NCBI GenBank assembly: GCA_002308595.1
Contig: DBWH01000034.1
Coordinates: 37,862 to 44,820, forward strand
DNA length: 6,959 nt
Source: Mageeibacillus sp. UBA1243
Lineage (GTDB): Bacteria; Bacillota; Clostridia; UBA1212
Direction: 5' to 3'
The notes below the pieces were generated by a model, which was given only the letters and a program-made list of their open reading frames with translations, made no database searches and had not been told where the DNA came from. The translations under genes were made by a program, and so were the position numbers. Shown here piece after piece: positions 1-4,128 of the stretch; positions within the stretch are counted from its first letter, which is position 1, and every line of letters starts with the position of its first letter.

Positions 1-267
1 CAGTTCCTCGGCAAGCAGCGGATTCTCAAAATCAATCTCCGGATCTTCATACTCTTCCTTTTCGATCACAAACGCAAGTTCCCCGTCGCCGCGTCTTACG
101 GTGACAACCGGATCTGCATCGGCAATGAAATACCTGTAGTCGAAAACGTCCGTTACGGGTTTTCCGTTGACGGCAACGAGTATGTCGCCCTTCCTGATTC
201 CGGCGCGACCGGCAGGCCCGTTCTTCTTTACGGCGCAGATTATCTTGTTTTTAAGATTACGGTCCAT
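1..267 (-). CDS. DUF512 family protein, N-terminal PDZ-like part (runs off the left edge)
   Basis: The first 89 codons of a longer gene are visible. They read as a PDZ-like domain: residues 18-36 (GPAGRAGIRKGDILVAVNG) are the typical carboxylate-loop and beta-strand pattern, followed by PVTDVFDYRYFIAD (37-50) and an acidic stretch EKEEYEDPEIDFEN (69-82). This order (PDZ, 'NG..V.D..DY.FL.AD', acidic linker) is what I know from the start of DUF512 proteins of Clostridia, which continue into a radical-SAM-like and a DUF512 domain and usually total about 430-450 residues. The radical-SAM cysteines would lie outside the window, so that part is inferred. The biochemical function of the family is not established. 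The ATG has a GGAGG seven bases upstream (275-279), which fixes the start. It lies 173 nt behind rpmF, with at least one terminator-like structure between, so co-transcription is uncertain. Confidence 0.8.
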   Translation of the reverse strand, partial: MDRNLKNKIICAVKKNGPAGRAGIRKGDILVAVNGKPVTDVFDYRYFIADADPVVTVRRGDGELAFVIEKEEYEDPEIDFENPLLAEEL

Positions 268-284
268 CCGAAAACCTCCGCCCA

Positions 285-300
285 AACCTGCCGACAGGTT
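285..300 (-). other. Small leader hairpin just upstream of the DUF512 gene RBS
   Basis: On the minus strand AACCTG and CAGGTT form a perfect 6-bp stem around a TCGG tetraloop. The hairpin ends five bases before the GGAGG of the DUF512 gene. It could limit or position ribosome entry, or be incidental. No T-run follows, so it is not a terminator. Confidence 0.4.
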
Positions 301-310
301 AACTCACCTT

Positions 311-343
311 AAAAAAAATACTGTCATTTCGCGGACTTCAGTA
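311..343 (-). terminator. Possible weak second terminator in the rpmF-DUF512 gap
   Basis: On the minus strand TACTG (339-343) and CAGTA (319-323) can pair around a 15-nt loop, and an unbroken run of eight T residues follows (311-318). The stem is short and AT-containing, so it is a weak terminator at best. If it works, it would act in tandem with the stronger hairpin at 401-431 and largely isolate the DUF512 gene from rpmF. I see no convincing promoter between it and the DUF512 start. Confidence 0.35.
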
Positions 344-392
344 CCATCCGGTCAAAGGCAGTATACGCTGAAATTGAAAAAGCACGACGGCG

Positions 393-431
393 AAAATCCA
401 AAACAGCTGTCAAACGAATCAACAGCTGTTT
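393..431 (-). terminator. rpmF terminator hairpin
   Basis: Ten bases downstream of the rpmF stop, AAACAGCTGT and ACAGCTGTTT form a perfect 10-bp stem (422-431 with 401-410) with an 11-nt loop. An imperfect T-rich tail follows on the minus strand (TTTTGGATTTT, beginning inside the arm). Each arm also contains the palindrome ACAGCTGT, so the structure is a direct as well as an inverted repeat. The interrupted T tract suggests incomplete termination. Confidence 0.65.
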
Positions 432-440
432 AAGAGATAA

Positions 441-623
441 TCATTCTTCGTCCATCTTTATAACCTCGCGGCCTTTGTAGTAACCGCAGGAACCGCACAC
501 AGCGTGAGCGAGTTTAAAGTTATGACACTGCGGGCACTTCACGAGGGCAGGTGCCTCAAGCTTCCAGTTAGCTCTTCTAGAACGACTTCTCGCCTTGGAC
601 CATCTTCTCTTCGGGCAAATCAT
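441..623 (-). CDS. rpmF: 50S ribosomal protein L32 (bL32)
   Basis: The 60-aa product matches bacterial L32 along its whole length. It has the basic N-terminus with PKRR at 4-7 and a run of Arg/Lys/Ser, then WKLEAPALVKCPQC, then CGSCGYYKGREVI. Cysteines 30, 33, 43 and 46 form two CxxC pairs of a zinc ribbon, so this is the zinc-binding (C+) form. L32 is a small protein of the large ribosomal subunit. The start is fixed by an AGGAGG nine bases before the ATG (633-638). The gene has its own consensus promoter (717-745) and a structured leader. In many Firmicutes rpmF is preceded by yceD (DUF177) and followed by fatty-acid genes; neither partner is here. Residues 2-3 are IC instead of the common AV, a small oddity; the extra Cys3 is not part of the zinc site. 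Confidence 0.97.
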   Translation of the reverse strand: MICPKRRWSKARSRSRRANWKLEAPALVKCPQCHNFKLAHAVCGSCGYYKGREVIKMDEE

Positions 624-659
624 TTTTCCACACCTCCTGCTTAAGAGCTGGTATTAATT

Positions 660-691
660 GTTTCGCGGCTGCCTCAAACAGCGCGCAAAAC
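660..691 (-). promoter_or_regulatory. Strong hairpin in the rpmF 5' leader
   Basis: On the minus strand the left arm GTTTTGCG-C-GCTG (679-691) pairs with CAGCCGCGAAAC (660-671): 12 base pairs including one G-T wobble, a single bulged C and a 7-nt loop (TTTGAGG). It would begin about 20 nt after the expected transcription start (near 710) and end about 20 nt before the AGGAGG. No T-run follows, so it is not a simple terminator. A regulatory role, such as autogenous control by L32 as seen for other ribosomal protein leaders, is inference only. Confidence 0.55.
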
Positions 692-716
692 GCTGACTTC
701 AAAACAGACAGATGCG

Positions 717-745
717 ATTATAACCTGTTATAAATTAAAAGTCAA
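717..745 (-). promoter_or_regulatory. Sigma-A promoter of rpmF
   Basis: Minus-strand TTGACT (-35, 740-745), a 17-nt spacer (723-739) and a perfect TATAAT (-10, 717-722). A-tracts and T-tracts lie just upstream (746-761), resembling an UP element. Start of transcription is expected near 710, giving a leader of about 87 nt before the rpmF ATG. Confidence 0.88.
718..733. promoter_or_regulatory. Palindrome over the rpmF -10 region (possible operator)
   Basis: TTATAAC-CT-GTTATAA is a perfect inverted repeat with 7-bp arms and a 2-bp centre. It covers most of the -10 box and the adjoining spacer, an ideal position for a repressor. Part of the symmetry is explained by the -10 box itself, and I do not recognise the sequence as the site of a known regulator. 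Confidence 0.35.
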
Positions 746-761
746 CAGCTTTTTTTAAAAA

Positions 762-772
762 ACACGCCAATG
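762..772 (-). repeat. 11-bp motif CATTGGCGTGT, copy 1 (upstream of the rpmF promoter)
   Basis: The same 11 bases on the same strand occur at 2518-2528, upstream of the lipoprotein promoter; both are followed within a few bases by TTTTAAA. This copy lies 16 nt before the -35 box and the other 53 nt before. An 11-base match is not rare by chance in a window this long, so only the paired placement makes it notable. The rest of this gap (746-854) is AT-rich with no gene that I can see. Confidence 0.3.
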
Positions 773-854
773 TTTTAAGATGTCTTCAATCCTGAATAAT
801 TGCTAAATATTCGGGAAAAGACCTGTTTTTCAAAAAACCTGCCGCCAATCTCTT

Positions 855-1544
855 TCAGTTCTTCTTAATCCGGCTTTTAATAAAGTCAGGCTCGGATTCT
901 ATCACCGAAGGCACGCCGAGCTTACCGGCAAGCTTTTTTTCAAACTCAATCCGCTTTGCCCAGAGGGCCTGGTACCTATAGCCGAGTTTTTTATTGGCGG
1001 CATTCCTTCCGTACTTTCCGTCACCCGCGACAGGATACCCGAGATGGGCAAGGTGCGCCCTTATCTGATGCGTCCTCCCCGTCACAAGCTCAACCTCGCA
1101 GAGCGTCGTTCCGGCCGCCTGATCGTAGCAAACAGGCCTCACCTTCGTCTCAATCTGCCTTGCGAGTTTCCTCGGCTGATCGTAAATGTAAACCATACCG
1201 AGCTTTGAATCCTTAAAGTGATACGCCTTAAGAGACACAAACCTTGTGCCGTCTCCGAACCGCAGGAAAGCATTGCCGACAAGGACAGCCGCATAAGTCT
1301 TCCTTATTCTGTTGTCCTTCTGAGCCTGCTCAATGAGTTCTGCAACGCTGCTGTCCTTCCCCACAAGCACTATACCGCCCGTATTTCTGTCGAGTCTGTG
1401 GCAGAGCGCGGCTTCCGGCTCAAGCTCCCTTCTGATCTCGTCAATGAGACAGTCGGGATCCTTCTCCATAGGCTCGCACGCAAAACCCTGCGGCTTCTCT
1501 GCGGCAATAATATATTCGTTTCTGAAAAGAATCTTACAGTTCAT
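855..1544 (-). CDS. RluA-family RNA pseudouridine synthase
   Basis: A 229-aa protein converting uridine to pseudouridine in RNA; whether the target is 23S rRNA or tRNA cannot be told. It lacks an N-terminal S4 domain, like the short RluA members. Visible motifs are IIAAEKPQGF near the N-terminus, HRLDRNTGG with catalytic Asp52 (family form HRLDxxTSG), the RKTYAAVL strand (about 81-88), and LVTGRTHQIRAHLAHLGYP followed by VAGDGKYG (about 153-179). I chose the ATG at 1544, starting MNCKILFRNEYI. The open frame continues to an ATG at 1601, but that ATG and its first codons lie inside a terminator hairpin and T-run. The RBS at the chosen start is poor (AAAGCGG) and no promoter is evident, so expression probably depends on readthrough from the lipoprotein unit. 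No clear terminator follows the stop. Confidence 0.9.
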   Translation of the reverse strand: MNCKILFRNEYIIAAEKPQGFACEPMEKDPDCLIDEIRRELEPEAALCHRLDRNTGGIVLVGKDSSVAELIEQAQKDNRIRKTYAAVLVGNAFLRFGDGTRFVSLKAYHFKDSKLGMVYIYDQPRKLARQIETKVRPVCYDQAAGTTLCEVELVTGRTHQIRAHLAHLGYPVAGDGKYGRNAANKKLGYRYQALWAKRIEFEKKLAGKLGVPSVIESEPDFIKSRIKKN

Positions 1545-1582
1545 AGAGCCGCTTTTAGGAAGGCATGAATCCGCCGTCCGGC

Positions 1583-1618
1583 AAAAAAATTCCACCGTCA
1601 TATTTCAGGCGGTGGAAT
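1583..1618 (-). terminator. Strong intrinsic terminator of the lipoprotein gene
   Basis: ATTCCACCG (1610-1618) and CGGTGGAAT (1589-1597) form a perfect 9-bp stem with a 12-nt loop, followed by a T-run through 1583 on the minus strand. It lies 24 nt after the lipoprotein stop codon and 38 nt before the pseudouridine synthase start. Confidence 0.92.
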
Positions 1619-1642
1619 CTCTAAGTAACGTATTAACTGTGA

Positions 1643-2350
1643 TCAACCAACGTCAGAAGTTTCCCAGCCTTTTCTTCTGAAGTCGCCGATGGTTTCAAGG
1701 TACTGATCCTTGTACTGATCGTAGAGATCTTCCTTAGCTTCGAAAGTGACTACGAAGTACTCAAGGCCTGCCATAACGAGGTTGTAAACACCGACGTAAT
1801 TTTCACCGTCTTTGGTGAACGTGTAGGAAACCGTCGAGAACTGGAGTTTACTGTACTCAGCTGTTGTTGTAACAGGTTCGCCTATCTGTAAGAATGTGTC
1901 GCGGGGGCTTGTTCTGTAGTGCTTGTTGTTAAAGAAGAACTTGGAATCAGCATCCTGCAGCCAGGTGACGATGTCGCTTCTGGATGTAGTCATCATGATG
2001 CCTTCGCCGTTGTAGTAGTAAATGCAATACTCAACGCCGTCAACAGGTGTATAAACGGTCTTAGCTTTTCCGTTCTCGTCGGTTTTCTCTTCAGCTGTAG
2101 CCGGAGTGAGCACCATTACAAGACCTGTATCTCTGTCGAGCATACGCTTGTCAGAGTCAACTTCTTTAATGCACCAGTCGGTTCTGTATCCCTGCTGGAA
2201 GTAGTATCTCAGGTTCTCATGCTGATTCGGAAGTTTGCCGTCCGGGCCGTGCTCGGATTTGTTTTTTCCCTTGCATCCGAACATGCTCAAAGCGCATGCA
2301 ATGATCAGAAGAGAAGCTATGGCGATCTTCAAGATTTTAGTTGGTTTCAC
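1643..2350 (-). CDS. Putative lipoprotein of unknown function
   Basis: 235 aa with a GTG start: GGAGG lies eight bases upstream (2359-2363), and the product begins with a typical lipoprotein signal: Lys residues at 2, 5 and 8, a hydrophobic core (about 9-22) and SMFGC, with Cys26 as the likely lipidated residue. The lipobox is imperfect (Met at -3). The open frame extends further to 2398, but that would put about 16 unlikely residues before the signal. The mature part is hydrophilic and rich in Tyr, Lys and Asp. The C-terminal region (about 151-225) has alternating beta strands (YVGVYNLVMAGLEYFVVTFEA) followed by a helix DLYDQYKDQYLETIGDF. This resembles the end of PsbP-like domains ('...Y.l.y.a..e.y.....f..i..sf'), a resemblance by eye only. 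It is a monocistronic unit with its own strong promoter and terminator. I do not recognise a family. Confidence 0.85.
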   Translation of the reverse strand: MKPTKILKIAIASLLIIACALSMFGCKGKNKSEHGPDGKLPNQHENLRYYFQQGYRTDWCIKEVDSDKRMLDRDTGLVMVLTPATAEEKTDENGKAKTVYTPVDGVEYCIYYYNGEGIMMTTSRSDIVTWLQDADSKFFFNNKHYRTSPRDTFLQIGEPVTTTAEYSKLQFSTVSYTFTKDGENYVGVYNLVMAGLEYFVVTFEAKEDLYDQYKDQYLETIGDFRRKGWETSDVG

Positions 2351-2397
2351 AATCAGTTCCTCCAAATGTAAAAATTCCGTTCGAAAACGCATATACA

Positions 2398-2411
2398 CTC
2401 TCCGAAGAGAG
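2398..2411 (-). promoter_or_regulatory. TTCG-loop hairpin in the lipoprotein 5' UTR
   Basis: On the minus strand CTCTC-TTCG-GAGAG is a perfect 5-bp stem closed by the very stable c(UUCG)g tetraloop. It lies about 20 nt after the expected transcription start. It probably protects the 5' end of the mRNA; it is too far from the GGAGG to hide it. Confidence 0.55.
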
Positions 2412-2435
2412 ATTGTCCTGCATCATTCTCAGTGC

Positions 2436-2464
2436 ATTATACAAGAGTTTAAAAAAAATATCAA
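2436..2464 (-). promoter_or_regulatory. Sigma-A promoter of the lipoprotein gene
   Basis: Minus-strand TTGATA (-35, 2459-2464), a 17-nt spacer (2442-2458, containing a T tract) and a perfect TATAAT (-10, 2436-2441). The expected start near 2429 gives a leader of about 80 nt before the GTG. Confidence 0.85.
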
Positions 2465-2517
2465 TAGCGTTTTTTATACATTTTTCAACACTTCGACTAA
2501 TCCATTATTTAAAATAG

Positions 2518-2528
2518 ACACGCCAATG
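2518..2528 (-). repeat. 11-bp motif CATTGGCGTGT, copy 2 (upstream of the lipoprotein promoter)
   Basis: Identical to bases 762-772 on the same strand. It sits between the terminator of the preceding gene and the lipoprotein promoter, 53 nt before the -35 box, and is again followed by a TTTTAAA tract. Confidence 0.3.
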
Positions 2529-2540
2529 CAAAACGCCTGC

Positions 2541-2574
2541 AAAAGAAAAATCCGCGCTGCACAGAACGCGGATT
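2541..2574 (-). terminator. Terminator closing the phoH-ybeY-ligase-membrane protein unit
   Basis: AATCCGCG (2567-2574) and CGCGGATT (2549-2556) form a perfect 8-bp stem with a 10-nt loop, followed on the minus strand by TTTTTCTTTT. The outermost base of the stem is the last base of the stop codon of the 505-aa gene, so gene and terminator abut. Confidence 0.9.
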
Positions 2575-4091
2575 CATAGACTGATTCTTTCCGACTCTTT
2601 TACCTTGGCGGCATCGGAAGTTCCGCGGAACCTTGCCGTGACGTAGAGGAGCATGAATATGCAGATGTACATGACTGCCCTTGGCGTTATCTTCGACGTC
2701 ACGTAAGAAGTGATCAGCTTGTAGGCGGGAAGCCTGCGCTGTTCCTCGGCGGCCGCTGCTGTGCCCCTGTAATTTTTCATCGAGAAAACAATTCCGTCGC
2801 CCTTCCCGGTCATTCCGCTGTAGGCAAAAAGGCTGCCGTCGGGAGCCGTGCCGGGATAGTAATACGTATCGGATGGGACTGTGATATTGGCGGATTTCGA
2901 GGTGGTCATGTCGCCGTAGAGAAGATAGACGTTCACGAGATAGTTTTCGGAAAGCGTCGATTCTGCGTTCTTGGTGACAAGTGTCGCGATAACGGGCTTG
3001 CCGGAGGGGTTGTCGGTCGTTGCGTTTGTCTTAAGATTATATGCGTCGTGGTAGAAAATATCGGTGATTCCGAGGTCCGGACCGTCATTTAGCAGCTTTA
3101 CGACATCGCCAAGCTCACCCGAATCCGCATCGATCGGGCATATAAACCTCGTGCACCAGGGGTCCTGCTCGTACGAAAGACCGCCGATGAGAACCGAGCC
3201 GTATTCGCGCTCCGAGATGACAGCCCTGTTTCCGACGGTTTCAAGAACGGAAGCCATAGACTCTTCGGAATATTTGGTGTTCATCAGCGACACGTAAGCA
3301 TCCTCGTTAAACTGGCGCCCTGTCACGTACGTCCTGCCGTCTGCAAGAAACTCAAACCCGTCAATGGTAAAATCCCTGAAACGCTCCGAAACCGTTGTCT
3401 CGAACTTTTTGACCGAATTTATTGAAAATCCCGAAATATAGGGAAATCTGTCCGTTCCGACTCTCACGTATCCCGTGAGGAAGAATGTATTTCCGGCAAA
3501 GCTTATATTGTCGATAAACACGTCCTCGGTAAACTCCGTGTCAATGACAGTCTTTCCGCGGCTTGAAATCTTTACCGAGCAGCCGTTTCTGACCTCGGCA
3601 ACGTAACTGTCCGAGTAAACGAGTCCCGCAAAGACGCCTGTGACGTCTGTCGTTTCAAAGCCCGCCTCCTCGACCGAGACAATGTCAAAATCGTACGATA
3701 TGTCGTAGGTTTTAATGTCGCCGCGCGCGTTTTTCGAGACAAGGAGTATCACCTCGCCGTCGCTCACGGTGTCTGAATAGCTGTAGCTCTCGTCAAGCGT
3801 CAGGCTCGTGATATCGGAGACCCTGCCGTTTTTGTCGTAAGCTTTGAAGAAGACGCCGCGGTTTCCGTAAACGTTGTCCCCCGTGAGGAAAGTGCCGCAT
3901 ACGACAATACGCCCGTCGTTCATCGGGAAGATGTTTTTGATCGACATTGACGAGTAAAAGACATCTCCGTCAGCCGGGGCGTAGTATGAATTGATGCTTT
4001 CGACACAAAAAAGGTAGAGCCCTGCGATCAAAAGAACGACACAGGATACTATGACAAGTATTCGCAGTACCACGTTTGCGGCCTTTCCCAA
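2574..4091 (-). CDS. Two-transmembrane protein with large extracytoplasmic propeller-like domain, function unknown
   Basis: 505 aa. Residues 7-30 form an N-terminal membrane helix and about 471-487 a second one, followed by a charged cytoplasmic tail. The roughly 440 residues between should lie outside the membrane. That part contains about eight units with a shared look, hydrophobic strand, DG or similar turn, hydrophobic strand ending in G: for example 52-69 (NDGRIVVCGTF), 107-120 (SDGEVILLVSK), 195-210 (AGNTFFLTGYV), 246-260 (ADGRTYVTGRQ), 296-308 (YGSVLIGGLSY) and 413-437. This suggests a beta-propeller, which is inference. The start is TTG, with GGGAGG nine bases upstream (4101-4106); a GTG six codons later is a weaker alternative. 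The gene follows the ligase by 37 nt with no terminator between, so the two are probably co-expressed. I recognise no named family; a sensor, scaffold or wall-associated role is possible. Confidence 0.82.
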   Translation of the reverse strand: MGKAANVVLRILVIVSCVVLLIAGLYLFCVESINSYYAPADGDVFYSSMSIKNIFPMNDGRIVVCGTFLTGDNVYGNRGVFFKAYDKNGRVSDITSLTLDESYSYSDTVSDGEVILLVSKNARGDIKTYDISYDFDIVSVEEAGFETTDVTGVFAGLVYSDSYVAEVRNGCSVKISSRGKTVIDTEFTEDVFIDNISFAGNTFFLTGYVRVGTDRFPYISGFSINSVKKFETTVSERFRDFTIDGFEFLADGRTYVTGRQFNEDAYVSLMNTKYSEESMASVLETVGNRAVISEREYGSVLIGGLSYEQDPWCTRFICPIDADSGELGDVVKLLNDGPDLGITDIFYHDAYNLKTNATTDNPSGKPVIATLVTKNAESTLSENYLVNVYLLYGDMTTSKSANITVPSDTYYYPGTAPDGSLFAYSGMTGKGDGIVFSMKNYRGTAAAAEEQRRLPAYKLITSYVTSKITPRAVMYICIFMLLYVTARFRGTSDAAKVKESERISL

Positions 4092-4128
4092 TGCAGGCGC
4101 CCTCCCGTTTCTTGTGTTTTATTATGTG

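Noticed and set aside
365..395. Possible promoter for the DUF512 gene (TATACT as -10)
   Set aside because: No acceptable -35 at 16-18 nt and no extended -10.
167..433. 88-aa plus-strand open frame
   Set aside because: It crosses the DUF512 start, RBS and two terminator-like hairpins, and its composition is not protein-like.
791..815. Hairpin CCTGAATA / TATTCGGG in the gap upstream of the rpmF promoter
   Set aside because: It is better paired on the plus strand, where no gene ends, has no T-run on either strand, and is AT-rich enough to be chance.
1545..1601. N-terminal extension of the pseudouridine synthase beginning MTVEFFC, which resembles the start of YbeY (MIVEFFC)
   Set aside because: The extension is encoded by the terminator loop, stem and T-run; the likeness to YbeY comes from a shared T-rich stretch and is coincidental.
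1919..2371. 150-aa plus-strand open frame opposite the lipoprotein
   Set aside because: The minus frame has a signal peptide, RBS, promoter and terminator; the plus frame has none of these.
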